From NCBI GenBank assembly GCA_021773555.1, contig JAJFKA010000064.1, positions 1-57,500 of the forward strand: DNA of 57,500 nucleotides. Reading direction: 5' to 3'. Below the pieces are notes generated by a model that saw nothing but the letters and a program-made list of their open reading frames with translations, ran no database searches and was not told the origin of the DNA. This DNA comes from Gammaproteobacteria bacterium (lineage in GTDB: Bacteria; Pseudomonadota; Gammaproteobacteria; Pseudomonadales; Azotimanducaceae). Positions 36,835 to 46,188 of the stretch are shown here, in pieces (the stretch's first letter is position 1; every line of letters starts with the position of its first letter). The translations under genes were made by a program, and so were the position numbers.

Positions 36835-36925
36835 CCGTGACGTAGGCAATCCGTCAGGGGACATCGAGACGTTCTTTTCAAGCAGTTAAACAGTTCCAGC
36901 AACCACATTCGGACACTCTCCAGCC

Positions 36926-38056
36926 ATGTTAAACAAACTCGATGACTACCCGATACACCAGACACCAGAGCCGATTGCGCATCCTGCTACCAGCGATCGG
37001 AATGTCTACGATCGTACCTGGTACAACGGTTATGCCCCGGATGGGTCCTATTATTTTGGTATTGGCATGGCTGTTTACCCCCATCGCGGTATCCTCGACT
37101 GCGCCTTCAGCGTGGTCCAGCCAGGGATGAGGCAACACTGTTTTTATGGATCACGAAGAGCGCCTGCAGAGCGCACTGAAATGAACGTAGGTCCTTTCCG
37201 TATGGAGATTATTGAACCCATGCGAAAAACCAGGGTGATACTCGATGACAACGAGAGCGGCATCAGTTGTGACCTGACCTTTTCAGCCCGCACCGCATCA
37301 ATTCAGGAAGCCAGGCAAATACTCCTGTCCGGGACTCGCCGCGCCATGGACGCTACCCGATTTGATCAATTTGGGCGATGGCAAGGTGTCATCAACCACC
37401 CCGACGGTGAAATCAAAGTCGATGATTCTTTCTGTCATGGCACCAAAGACCGGTCGTGGGGGGTTCGCGGTGTAGGCGAATCCGAGACCGGCGGCGCACC
37501 CGTACATCCGAGAGGGATTTGTTTCGTCTGGGCTCCGTTATTCTGGGAAGACCACATTTCTCACGCCATCTTTTTTGACGGTGAGCGAGGGGAACCACTG
37601 GTTCGTGAGGGGCTGGAAGCGCCTTTGTACAAATCAGTATCGGACATCCCGGGAGTTGAAGACGGCCTGGTGGATCGGAAACTGACTGCGAGGCACAGGA
37701 TTAAATATCACCCCGGTACACGGCTGGCTGCAAGCGCAGAGATTGACCTGGTGAATCTCGATGAAGGTATCAGAACAATCCAGCTCGAACCCATACTCAA
37801 GTTCATGATGAAGGGTCTCGGATATGGACACCCAGAGTGGAAACAAGGCATGTGGAAAGGCGAACTCGAGACCGGTCATGAGTCTTTCGATCCGCGACAG
37901 TTAGACCACCTGTCTCCGGAGAATATCCACGTCCAGCAAGTCGTTAAAGCAACGGATGGCGAGCGTGAAGGTGTTGGTGTGCTGGAGCAGATTGTTGTTG
38001 GACCCTACGCACCCGGAGGCTTTAAATCGTTGTTCGACGGATACAAGGAGGACTGA
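36926..38056 (+). CDS. uncharacterised CrtC/AttH-like protein, possible lipid/terpenoid-associated
   Basis: The 376-residue soluble protein has no signal peptide or membrane segment. The order YDRTWYNGYAPDGSYYFGIGMAVYP, RFDQFGRWQGVI, FCHGTKDRSWGVR and ICFVWAPLFWEDHISHAIFFDG resembles proteins I recall near acyl-CoA dehydrogenases in steroid and terpenoid catabolism clusters, related to the carotenoid hydratase (CrtC)/AttH-like beta-fold. It is convergent with the paired acyl-CoA dehydrogenases, separated by 64 bases. Naming an activity would be a guess. Confidence 0.7.
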   Translation: MLNKLDDYPIHQTPEPIAHPATSDRNVYDRTWYNGYAPDGSYYFGIGMAVYPHRGILDCAFSVVQPGMRQHCFYGSRRAPAERTEMNVGPFRMEIIEPMRKTRVILDDNESGISCDLTFSARTASIQEARQILLSGTRRAMDATRFDQFGRWQGVINHPDGEIKVDDSFCHGTKDRSWGVRGVGESETGGAPVHPRGICFVWAPLFWEDHISHAIFFDGERGEPLVREGLEAPLYKSVSDIPGVEDGLVDRKLTARHRIKYHPGTRLAASAEIDLVNLDEGIRTIQLEPILKFMMKGLGYGHPEWKQGMWKGELETGHESFDPRQLDHLSPENIHVQQVVKATDGEREGVGVLEQIVVGPYAPGGFKSLFDGYKED

Positions 38057-38120
38057 GACTCGTTTTTAACGCACTGATCTCATTCAGCATATCGTCCGGC
38101 ACATTCTGAACCAGCCACAG

Positions 38121-39368
38121 TCAACTGGTGTTCCTCTTGATATCCCTGAATGGCCCGGTATCCGAGCGCAACTCCTTGGGCATGCCGAGCACACGTTCTG
38201 CAATAATATTTCTCTGGATTTCATCGGTGCCACCAGCGATGGATATTGCTGGTACAGATATCAGGGTTTCCGCGATGATACCCTGCGCTGCAGAATCCGG
38301 TCCACTGAGCATCGCATCAGCACCGGTGATCATGGTGTGAACATGCGCGGCCTGGCGTGCAATCACACTGGCTGCCAGTTTCCCGATGGATCCTGCCGGG
38401 ATGATTTCATTGGTTCCGGCCCTCCGTTTTTGTTCAGCCGCGGCCGAGGCTAACCTTGCGCCTTTCGACATGGATATGAGTCTGGCAATTTCCTGCCTGA
38501 CCTGCGGATCTTTGATTGCCCCTGTCTCAATTGCACGCGGTACCACAAGATCGACTCTCCCCTGTCGTTGGGGATACCAGGTGTAAGGTTCATTGGCAAC
38601 CGCAAGCTCGGCTTCGTATTCGTCGTAAACCCGACCAACTTTTGCGCCCTTAATCTCTCCCGCGGATCGACTCAGCGCAAAACCACGCCGTTCAAACGAC
38701 AAGGTCGTTGCCGCCACCGCCCAACCGTTCCCCTGGCCACCAATCAGATCTTCGCTGGGTACCTCAGCATCCGTCATGAACACTTCGTTAAAGGACGCGT
38801 GCCCGTTCATCTGCCGGAGCGGCCTTACCTCAACACCCGGCTGGCGCATGTTGATGAGGAAATAGCTCAGCCCCTGGTGTTTAGGCAAATCCCAGTCGGT
38901 TCGAGCGAGCAGTATTCCGTAGTCCGCATGATGCGCGCTGGTGGTCCATACTTTTTGCCCATTGACAATCCACCGACCATCGATCAACTCCGCCTTGGTA
39001 CTCGCACCTGCCAGATCTGAGCCGCTTCCCGGTTCACTGAATAGCTGACACCAGGCTTCCTTACCGGTCAGAATGGGCCGCAGGTAACGTTTCTTCTGGG
39101 TGTCTGAACCCTGGGCGAGTATGGTCTCGGCGGCAAGCCTTCGTGGCCCTGCATGCGCCGCACCTACCGCCCCTTTTTCTGTGAACACATCCGACACGAG
39201 TGCAGCCTGCTCCTGGGTAAAACCACGACCGAAGAATTCTTCCGGCCAGTGTGGTGCCGCCCAGCCGCCATCAACAAGGATGTCTCGCCATTCAACCAAA
39301 GACATATCCGCCGACCAGTTATCATCCAGCCAGCTACCCACCGCTTTCCTGATTTCATCATTGTTCAT
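38121..39368 (-). CDS. acyl-CoA dehydrogenase (subunit of a likely heteromeric pair)
   Basis: The 415-residue flavoprotein has the ACAD motifs QLFSEPGSGSDLAG and WTTSAHHADYGILLAR, and the C-terminal GGTDEIQRNIIAERVLG. Where many ACADs have the catalytic Glu in a YEGT-type motif, this protein has Gly (AGGTDEIQ). GGAGG lies nine bases before the ATG. It overlaps the upstream ACAD gene by eleven bases. Adjacent, unequal ACAD genes of this type form alpha2beta2 enzymes in sterol side-chain degradation (family knowledge); that this pair does so is inferred. Confidence 0.88.
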   Translation of the reverse strand: MNNDEIRKAVGSWLDDNWSADMSLVEWRDILVDGGWAAPHWPEEFFGRGFTQEQAALVSDVFTEKGAVGAAHAGPRRLAAETILAQGSDTQKKRYLRPILTGKEAWCQLFSEPGSGSDLAGASTKAELIDGRWIVNGQKVWTTSAHHADYGILLARTDWDLPKHQGLSYFLINMRQPGVEVRPLRQMNGHASFNEVFMTDAEVPSEDLIGGQGNGWAVAATTLSFERRGFALSRSAGEIKGAKVGRVYDEYEAELAVANEPYTWYPQRQGRVDLVVPRAIETGAIKDPQVRQEIARLISMSKGARLASAAAEQKRRAGTNEIIPAGSIGKLAASVIARQAAHVHTMITGADAMLSGPDSAAQGIIAETLISVPAISIAGGTDEIQRNIIAERVLGMPKELRSDTGPFRDIKRNTS

Positions 39369-40464
39369 TAGTATTGGCCTCCATGATTGTCATCATACGT
39401 TCACGATGCAGATGCGGGGTCCCCATGAATACTTCCGAACTCTTGGCGCGTTTGAACCAGAGATGGGTATCATTTTCCCAGGTAAATCCGATCCCGCCGC
39501 GAAGCTGGATACCCGCTCGCGCAGCATTCATGTAGGTATCACTGGCCATGGCTTTCACCATGCTGGCAATATAGGGCTCACCTTCACCAGCATCCAGACA
39601 ACGTGCGGCATGATGTGTTGCGGCCCTGGCAAACTCAACTTCCATCAACAGGTCTGCACAGCGGTGTTTCAATGCCTGAAACGATCCGATTGGCCGTCCA
39701 AACTGAACTCGCATTTTGGTGTATTCAACCGTTGAATCGAGCAGGTATTGCGCACCACCGATCATTTCGTGAGCAAGTGCAACACAAATCTGATCCCAGG
39801 CCTGATTCAGGGAGACCATGCTCACCTCACCGATCTTTTCTGCTTTTACCTCAGCAAAACGCACGCTTGACAGTTTCCTGGTCGGATCAAGTACCTCACG
39901 TTTTTCAATCACGACACCTTCGGCTGACGAATCGACCAGATAGAGACCTAGATCTTCACCGGTGCTGGCGATCACCACCAGTACATCGGCGATATGCGCA
40001 TCAACCACAAGGCTCGCGATTCCGGAAAGGATATCGTCGACCGCCGAAATGGCATGGCCGACTCGATCTGGACTGTTGAGGTCATCCAACACCAGCGTTG
40101 CGATCGTCTCTCCTCTGGCAATGGCAGGCAGGAGCTTTTCTTTTTGAGGTTCAAATGCTGCAGCCATGAGCGCGTATCCCGCCATGACTGAAGAGGCAAA
40201 AAATGGGCCGCAGTACAAGTATCGACCCATCTCTTCGGCCGCGATCCCCAATTCGACGGGTCCGAAGCCAAATCCGCCGTAGCTTTCGGGAATATGTGCA
40301 CCTGCCAGGCCCAGTTCCCCGGACAATTGCTGCCATACCGCAGGATCAAAACCCTGCTCTGTCGCCATGAGTTGCCGGACTGCACTGGTCGGCGACTTGT
40401 CACGAAGAAATCGCGAGACGATTTCCCGGAATTGCTGCTGGTCTTCGGTAAATTCTGTTTGCAT
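39358..40464 (-). CDS. acyl-CoA dehydrogenase (partner subunit)
   Basis: The 368-residue ACAD has an N-terminal helical domain (TEDQQQFREIVSRFLRDKSP; SYGGFGFGPVELGIAAEEMGR) and a C-terminal domain with VQFGRPIGSFQALKHRCADL and QLRGGIGFTWENDTHLWFKRA. It lacks the standard YEGT motif and ends VFMGTPHLHRE. AGGTAGGA precedes the ATG. It is translated before the second ACAD, with overlapping frames, which suits stoichiometric co-assembly. The substrate is not readable; a bulky polycyclic or branched acyl-CoA is possible given this subfamily. Confidence 0.87.
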   Translation of the reverse strand: MQTEFTEDQQQFREIVSRFLRDKSPTSAVRQLMATEQGFDPAVWQQLSGELGLAGAHIPESYGGFGFGPVELGIAAEEMGRYLYCGPFFASSVMAGYALMAAAFEPQKEKLLPAIARGETIATLVLDDLNSPDRVGHAISAVDDILSGIASLVVDAHIADVLVVIASTGEDLGLYLVDSSAEGVVIEKREVLDPTRKLSSVRFAEVKAEKIGEVSMVSLNQAWDQICVALAHEMIGGAQYLLDSTVEYTKMRVQFGRPIGSFQALKHRCADLLMEVEFARAATHHAARCLDAGEGEPYIASMVKAMASDTYMNAARAGIQLRGGIGFTWENDTHLWFKRAKSSEVFMGTPHLHRERMMTIMEANTNEQ

Positions 40465-40545
40465 ATTCCTACCTTTACATCGTGGTCACGAACACTAGAG
40501 ACGATGACTATGCCCTATTCAGCACGTTAGTTGAAAGTCTCACAT

Positions 40546-41016
40546 TTACAACCGATTCGCACGTTCCAGCCAGCGGTACAGCGTTTTTTGCATACGCCAG
40601 ACCTTTGCCTCCAGGTATAACGTTTCAGCCATATAGCTTTGCGGATTTACCAGATTACGAATTCGGAGGCTGCAGTCCAGGTTCTTACAGGCGACATTAC
40701 CGAGAAGATGACGCCCACGACTACCCTTAACCGTCAGCGTAAACATAGCCGTTTCATCCATTCGATGCACGTGATGGCATAAGCTGCACATCTGATAGCG
40801 AAGGGCATCACTGCTTCGTTTCGATCGTCCCAGCACGACGCCCCTGAGATCTCCCGTTAGCGGCGATACCAGCAGCATATAACCGATATGACCGGAGGGA
40901 TGCACCCAACCCAGGTAGTCGTGCGCCGACCAGTCAATCCTGGCCATATCCGGTACTACCAGATCACCAGCACCGTCAAATGCATCAGCTATTTGATTTT
41001 TTGTTAACGGATCCAT
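40546..41016 (-). CDS. FBP-type zinc protein (EF-G-binding, FusB-like C-terminal domain)
   Basis: The 156-residue protein has a four-Cys zinc finger: MCSLCHH near residue 77 and CKNLDCSLRIRNLVNP near 110. This treble-clef is that of FusB-family FBP domains, which bind elongation factor G and free ribosomes stalled by fusidic acid. Proteobacterial homologues have not been characterised, as far as I know. The ribosome site is weak. It lies between the ACAD pair and a TauE exporter on the same strand, with no obvious functional link. Confidence 0.75.
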   Translation of the reverse strand: MDPLTKNQIADAFDGAGDLVVPDMARIDWSAHDYLGWVHPSGHIGYMLLVSPLTGDLRGVVLGRSKRSSDALRYQMCSLCHHVHRMDETAMFTLTVKGSRGRHLLGNVACKNLDCSLRIRNLVNPQSYMAETLYLEAKVWRMQKTLYRWLERANRL

Positions 41017-41047
41017 AGCAGGATTCTATCGCGTCCCGCTCCCGGCG

Positions 41048-41872
41048 TCAGACGCCGACGATGGACACGCTGGTACGATACAAAATCAGTACACCCATCA
41101 CTAACAGGACCACACCGAAACCTTGTTTAAGGCGACCTTGCGAGAGTCTTGGCGCTATAGCGCCGCCTAATACACAACCTGCAATTCCCATCAGCGAGAA
41201 CAAGCCTACGATGACCGGGTCTATGGCCGAGAATGACAACAGCTCCACGTATTTAACAAATCCCACCGCGGACTTCATTGCAATGATGATCAAGGAGGTT
41301 GCGATCGCGCAATGCATGGTCAAACCACCCATCAACACCAGCGCCGGGACAATCAGGAATCCACCACCCACGCCCACAAAGCCGGTCAGCGCACCGACAA
41401 AAAGACCTTCGATGACCACCCACAGCGGCCGGGGTTTAAACGCCGTTCCGGGCCGTTCTTCGGCCACCGGCACAAGTAGTGCCGATCTGATCATGAACCA
41501 CGCGGCTATGAGCATCACCAGTGCGAAGATCATCAATTGAACCTCCCCCGATACCAGCACGCTTGCCCACGCACCCACATAGGTACCGCAAATACCGGGG
41601 ATGCCGAACAAACCCACCATGCGCCAGTCCGGGATTTTATCCCGGACGTAGGGAACAGAGCCGAACAGGGATATCAGACCGACGATAGCCAGAGACGAGG
41701 CGATGGCGATCTTCTCGTCCTGTCCCAGAATGTACACCAGGACCGGCACAGTCAGTATTGACCCGCCGGAACCCAGTAAACCCAGGGATAATCCCACAAC
41801 CAGCGCTGCCGGGAACAACAGCCAGTTCATCGTGGCGCCGTTGTTGGCTGACTTCGCCGTAATTTCGGACAT
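41048..41872 (-). CDS. TauE/SafE-family membrane exporter
   Basis: The 274-residue protein has about eight hydrophobic helices and the family repeats LGLLGSGGSILTVPVLVYILG and GFVGVGGGFLIVPALVL. It is a longer and more typical member than the one at 15234. No clear ribosome site precedes ATG 41872; an in-frame ATG at 41830 (MNWLLFPAA) is a good alternative because it starts directly at the first helix. The exported anion is unknown. Confidence 0.88.
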   Translation of the reverse strand: MSEITAKSANNGATMNWLLFPAALVVGLSLGLLGSGGSILTVPVLVYILGQDEKIAIASSLAIVGLISLFGSVPYVRDKIPDWRMVGLFGIPGICGTYVGAWASVLVSGEVQLMIFALVMLIAAWFMIRSALLVPVAEERPGTAFKPRPLWVVIEGLFVGALTGFVGVGGGFLIVPALVLMGGLTMHCAIATSLIIIAMKSAVGFVKYVELLSFSAIDPVIVGLFSLMGIAGCVLGGAIAPRLSQGRLKQGFGVVLLVMGVLILYRTSVSIVGV

Positions 41873-41963
41873 TTTTGGTATGGGAGGTAGATCAGAAACC
41901 TTGCTTATTCACTTTTGATATATTTTTATACCATAGTGTTATATATATGCCAACCTGTGACGG

Positions 41964-42911
41964 TTACAAACGGAATCTGTCAATCTGGATATCGTCTTCG
42001 CCGAGGTCTGCATAGTTATCGTCAACACGGCCCTTGATGTATTCCTTCCAGGTAAATTCACGATATACCGCGGGATCGTTGCTTAATTCAGGGATTGGTT
42101 TGAGCACAGCGTCACGTCCAGGATTAAAGAAAAAAGGTGTGCTGAACCGGTTAACGGCGGTCATGGGCACAACGCGATGCACCGCTGCCCGATAGTGATC
42201 ATTGCTCCAGACCTGCATGGCATCACCCAGGTTCGCCACTACCGTGTTCGACGCTGGTGGTACATCAATCCATCCCTCGGCGCGCGATAAGGTCTGTAAT
42301 CCACCGGTCATATCCTGAACCAGCAAGGTCAAAATGCCCGGGTCGGTATGATGATGCAGCGCCATGTCTCCCGGGTCGACCACATCCTGACGCTCATTCT
42401 CCTGTAGTGGATCATTCACGGGATAGTGGTTCAAACGTACCGTACTGGTCCTCGCGTCACCAACCGGCAGACCGGTGAGGTCCTCCCGGCCGCGCACCAG
42501 TGCCCGATAAACAAGGTCCAGAGTGCGGGCCGCGGACGATGTTGCGGCGCTGAAAAAGCTGGTCATCGCCTCCCTGAACTGGACGTCTGATTCCGGCCAT
42601 TGGTTCAGGTCATCACCGGCACCCAGGTCTCGAGGACGCATGTAGTCAAATACTTCTTTGAGGTCTCGTTTACGTTTCGTCAACTCTCGATCATAGTAGC
42701 CCAGTGGTAACGAATCGGTTCTTAAGATGCGCCGCTTGTACTCACGGGGCTGACCGAAAAACCGCGCGGAACAGAGCCACATTTCATTGATGGCTTCATC
42801 CATGCCATGGTCTTTCAACAGGAAAAAACCATGATCCCGACACGCGGAATCAAGCTGCTCCAGTTCGCGTGGACCGGTATCTGCAAGACTAATCAGGGGA
42901 ACACTTACCAT
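41964..42911 (-). CDS. 2-oxoglutarate/Fe(II)-dependent oxygenase, isopenicillin-N-synthase-like
   Basis: The 315-residue protein has the DIOX_N opening (VSVPLISL, DHGFFLLKDHG) and the iron site His-x-Asp in HHHTDPG with distal His in HRVVP, followed by the co-substrate Arg in NRFSTPFFFNP. These mark the 2OG-Fe(II) oxygenases that hydroxylate or desaturate small molecules. I chose ATG 42911; an open extension to 43040 adds 43 residues without family similarity. It is divergent from the SDR gene at 43140 across 228 bases and may share a small-molecule pathway with it. Confidence 0.87.
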   Translation of the reverse strand: MVSVPLISLADTGPRELEQLDSACRDHGFFLLKDHGMDEAINEMWLCSARFFGQPREYKRRILRTDSLPLGYYDRELTKRKRDLKEVFDYMRPRDLGAGDDLNQWPESDVQFREAMTSFFSAATSSAARTLDLVYRALVRGREDLTGLPVGDARTSTVRLNHYPVNDPLQENERQDVVDPGDMALHHHTDPGILTLLVQDMTGGLQTLSRAEGWIDVPPASNTVVANLGDAMQVWSNDHYRAAVHRVVPMTAVNRFSTPFFFNPGRDAVLKPIPELSNDPAVYREFTWKEYIKGRVDDNYADLGEDDIQIDRFRL

Positions 42912-43139
42912 TTCATATTGCCAACGTGTTAAAAACCCTACACTAACGCGACAACGCGCAAAGGTCATCTCCCATTCGGACCGCAGAGCGCCTTTTTGCG
43001 ACACTGGATTACTGTTAGAAACCTCAGTTTTCGCCCCCATCCACCATTCGCAACCGTCCAGAAACTAAGGTAACCTCAATCAGATCGCTGTCTCCGAGCA
43101 GCCCACAAAACTCCAATAAAAAATCAAAGGACCTCAATC

Positions 43140-44009
43140 ATGAAGCGTGCACTGGTAACCGGAACAAGTAGCGGGATCGGCTTTGACCTCTGCCTTCACC
43201 TGGCCAGGAATGGCTACCAGGTCATCGCAGGTATGCGCAACCTGACAAAGGCTGCCCCGCTGCAGGAAGCCGCCGCCGCGGAATCGCTGGATATCACCGT
43301 TGTTCCCCTCGATGTATGTGACCCCGCCTCCGTTTCGAGCGCGATTAGCGCGGCGGCCGAGACCGGGTTTATCGATGTGCTGGTTAACAACGCCGGGATC
43401 GGCGGAGCCTCACCGCTGGAGCTAACACCGGATGACGAACATAAACAGATGTTTGAAACCAACTACTTTGGTGCAGTTCGTTGCATCCAGGCCGTATTAC
43501 CCGCCATGCGCGAAAAACAGTCTGGCTGTATCGTCAATATCACATCCGCCGTGGGACTACAGGCGACACCCAACCAGATTGCTTACTCCGCGTCTAAATG
43601 GGCACTCGAATGTCTGGGAGAAGCGCTGGCGCATGAGATCTACCGGTTCGGCGTGCGGGTTGTCAACGTTGAGCCTGGCGTCATCATGACGAACATCTTC
43701 GAGAATTCAGCGGGACAGACCCGCTACGATAAAACTTCACCCTACCAACCAATTATGAGAAGAAATGGCAAAGTGTTTGCCGCCGGTTTCAAGCGTGCGG
43801 TGCCTCCGTCACTGGTCTCGGAAAAAATACTGGAGGCTATCACTACCGACCAATATCGACTTCGTTGGCCTGTTGGTGAGGATGCAGAGGGGCTCATGGT
43901 TTCGCGACACAACGTGCCGACCGAGGAATGGATCGAAATGGGCGCAAATCTCAGCGACAACGAGTACAACAGCAAATTTAAGCAGCACTTTGGTATCGAC
44001 CTGGGATGA
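43140..44009 (+). CDS. short-chain dehydrogenase/reductase
   Basis: The 289-residue SDR has TGTSSGIG (cofactor loop), NNAG, the catalytic Ser in NITSAVG and Tyr-x3-Lys in AYSASKWA. MRNLTKA after the second strand favours NADP (inference). AAGGA precedes the ATG. The C-terminal extension after 200 is longer than in minimal SDRs. Substrate unknown. Confidence 0.92.
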   Translation: MKRALVTGTSSGIGFDLCLHLARNGYQVIAGMRNLTKAAPLQEAAAAESLDITVVPLDVCDPASVSSAISAAAETGFIDVLVNNAGIGGASPLELTPDDEHKQMFETNYFGAVRCIQAVLPAMREKQSGCIVNITSAVGLQATPNQIAYSASKWALECLGEALAHEIYRFGVRVVNVEPGVIMTNIFENSAGQTRYDKTSPYQPIMRRNGKVFAAGFKRAVPPSLVSEKILEAITTDQYRLRWPVGEDAEGLMVSRHNVPTEEWIEMGANLSDNEYNSKFKQHFGIDLG

Positions 44010-44061
44010 AATCTCCGTACTTTCCTGCGCCCCTGTCACTTAACTAACCTCACTTCCTGAA

Positions 44062-44634
44062 ATGGCCAAACTCTATTTTTATTACTCATCAATGAATGCA
44101 GGTAAAACGACGTCGCTCCTGCAATCCAGCTACAACTATCAGGAACGCGGCATGCAAACCTGTATCCTGACACCCGCCATTGATGATCGTTACACTCGCG
44201 GGACAGTGACTTCACGGATCGGACTGGAAGCGGCGGCACGCAGTTTTGAAAAGGATGATGATCTGTTGGAGTTAGTCAAGATCGTACATGAAGAAACTCC
44301 GCTTGGCTGCGTCATGGTCGATGAGGCACAGTTTCTTAGCAGGCACCAGGTCCGCCAGCTTGGCCGGATCTGTGATGATCTCGATATCCCGGTTCTTGCC
44401 TATGGTTTACGAACAGACTTTATGGGAGAGCCCTTCGCCGGTAGTAAATATCTGCTGGCCTGGGCGGATAATCTCAAGGAAATCAAGGCAATCTGTCACT
44501 GCGGACGCAAGGCGACCATGGTGTTGCGAGTTGATCACGAGGGCACTGCAATCCGTTCTGGTGAGCAGGTTGTTATTGGCGGCAACGATCAATACGTATC
44601 GGTATGCAGAAAACATTTCTACTCACCTGTTTGA
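44062..44634 (+). CDS. tdk: thymidine kinase
   Basis: The 190-residue type II kinase phosphorylates thymidine for salvage. It has the P-loop [10 protein letters not shown], the Walker B region VMVDEAQFL, the lid region [12 protein letters not shown], and a zinc-finger Cys pair in CHCGRKA with later CRKH. Length matches the E. coli-type enzyme. It is convergent with the FxLYD-type gene. Confidence 0.96.
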   Translation: MAKLYFYYSSMNAGKTTSLLQSSYNYQERGMQTCILTPAIDDRYTRGTVTSRIGLEAAARSFEKDDDLLELVKIVHEETPLGCVMVDEAQFLSRHQVRQLGRICDDLDIPVLAYGLRTDFMGEPFAGSKYLLAWADNLKEIKAICHCGRKATMVLRVDHEGTAIRSGEQVVIGGNDQYVSVCRKHFYSPV

Positions 44635-44665
44635 TCCAGGCGCCAGACGACAGGTGGCTTTCCCG

Positions 44666-45085
44666 TCAGGACCACCAGTCAAGTTTTTGAACGTTACAGC
44701 GTTCGACACCCGATCGTGTTGTGACGTCCTCGAATTTTCTCTTTTCGCCGGGTAACAAAGGGTTTTCATCGCCGACGGCATAGATCTCCCCCCGGCCTAT
44801 GATATTACCTTCACCATCTTTCCACAGTGATTGCAGTGTGACGTGTGCAAGCGAAACCGTCCCGGTATTCTGCACATAACCCTCTATCCTGGTCATTTCC
44901 CCGACCTTTCCGCAATCGGTCATCACGGCCCGGAGGCTTGGTTGCCGTTTAGGCGAAACCTCCTCCACGGCGCTGGAATTGGTGACCTGCACCTCAACAT
45001 CCGGCCAGTGCTCACGGAAAATAAGCGCACCTACCAACACGATCACCATTAAAACAATGAGTATCGTCAGTGATTTATCAGACAT
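44666..45085 (-). CDS. membrane-anchored FxLYD-like domain protein
   Basis: The 139-residue protein starts at ATG 45085 with an N-terminal membrane helix (SLTILIVLMVIVLVGALIF) and an extracytoplasmic beta domain (residues 55-139) reading EGYVQNTGTVSLAHVTLQSLWKD and LLPGEKRKFE, the FxLYD pattern of bacterial envelope proteins. A longer frame from 45139 adds 18 residues that would precede the anchor. Function unknown. Confidence 0.75.
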   Translation of the reverse strand: MSDKSLTILIVLMVIVLVGALIFREHWPDVEVQVTNSSAVEEVSPKRQPSLRAVMTDCGKVGEMTRIEGYVQNTGTVSLAHVTLQSLWKDGEGNIIGRGEIYAVGDENPLLPGEKRKFEDVTTRSGVERCNVQKLDWWS

Positions 45086-45240
45086 TAATCTATTCCGATG
45101 ACAGTCTGTTAGCATCCACCTATTACCAGCCTTTATCAATGATCGAAGTCGTCAGGCGGTAAAATAATGGTGTACCATCGGGTAACAACCCTGCTGTACA
45201 TTCGGCACACTTTTTTCCAAACGCTAAGGCCCGATCAACC

Positions 45241-46188
45241 ATGATAGACAAACTCGCACAATTGAAAACCATGTCTCATGTGGTTGCAGACACCGGTGAC
45301 ATCGAGGCTATGAAGTTGTACAAACCCATCGACGCCACAACGAATCCCTCGTTATTGCTGAAGGCCGCAGCAATGCCGCAATACGCACAGTTAATCGGCG
45401 ATTCTCGTGAGCACGCCGAACGCCTGGGAGGCTCGGAACAGGAAATGCGCGACAATTGCTGCGATCGACTCGCGGTGCTGGTGGGCAGGGAAATTCTTAC
45501 TATTATTCCCGGCAGGGTTTCCACTGAAGTTGATGCACGGTTATCTTTTGATACCGAGGCTATGATTGATCGAGCTAAAAACCTGATCGATCAGTACACC
45601 TCAATGGACATTGATAAAAGTCGCGTATTGATCAAGCTCGCATCCACCTGGGAAGGTATTAGTGCGGCAAGAATTCTGGAACGAGAAAATATCAACTGCA
45701 ACCTGACATTGCTTTTTTCGTTCGAACAGGCGCTTGCCTGCGCGGATGCCGGTGTCTTTCTGGTATCGCCGTTTGTCGGTCGAATTCTCGATTGGTGGAA
45801 AAAAGAAACTGGCCATGATTTTGATGCCGACAGCGATCCTGGTGTGAAATCAGTGCAACGGATATTCAATTACTACAAATCGCACCGGTATGAAACTGTT
45901 GTCATGGGCGCCAGTTTTCGCAACACCGGGGAAATCGAGGCGCTCGCGGGTTGCGACCGATTGACCATAAGTCCGGCATTGCTCGAAGCGCTAAGCCAGG
46001 ATAACGACAAGCTTGCCCAGGTGTTATTCAAGGACAAACCACAGTCGAGCGCGGACGTCAGGGTCAACGGAGAAGCGGGATTCCGCTGGGCACTAAATGA
46101 AGACGCCATGGCAACCGAAAAACTTGCTGAGGGAATTCGGCTATTCACCGCTGATACACAAAAACTGGAAGTACAATTGATCGCATGA
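45241..46188 (+). CDS. tal: transaldolase (class TalB)
   Basis: The 315-residue (beta/alpha)8 enzyme transfers dihydroxyacetone between sugar phosphates in the pentose phosphate pathway. The Schiff-base Lys lies in [12 protein letters not shown], near residue 131, and the [11 protein letters not shown] and TLLFSFEQA segments are intact. It overlaps the following gene by four bases (ATGA), so it is translationally coupled to a gamma-glutamyltransferase, an unusual pairing. Confidence 0.95.
   Translation: MIDKLAQLKTMSHVVADTGDIEAMKLYKPIDATTNPSLLLKAAAMPQYAQLIGDSREHAERLGGSEQEMRDNCCDRLAVLVGREILTIIPGRVSTEVDARLSFDTEAMIDRAKNLIDQYTSMDIDKSRVLIKLASTWEGISAARILERENINCNLTLLFSFEQALACADAGVFLVSPFVGRILDWWKKETGHDFDADSDPGVKSVQRIFNYYKSHRYETVVMGASFRNTGEIEALAGCDRLTISPALLEALSQDNDKLAQVLFKDKPQSSADVRVNGEAGFRWALNEDAMATEKLAEGIRLFTADTQKLEVQLIA

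Noticed and set aside
42912-43040. A 43-residue N-terminal extension of the 2OG-Fe oxygenase
   Set aside because: It has no family similarity; the ATG at 42911 directly precedes the conserved opening.
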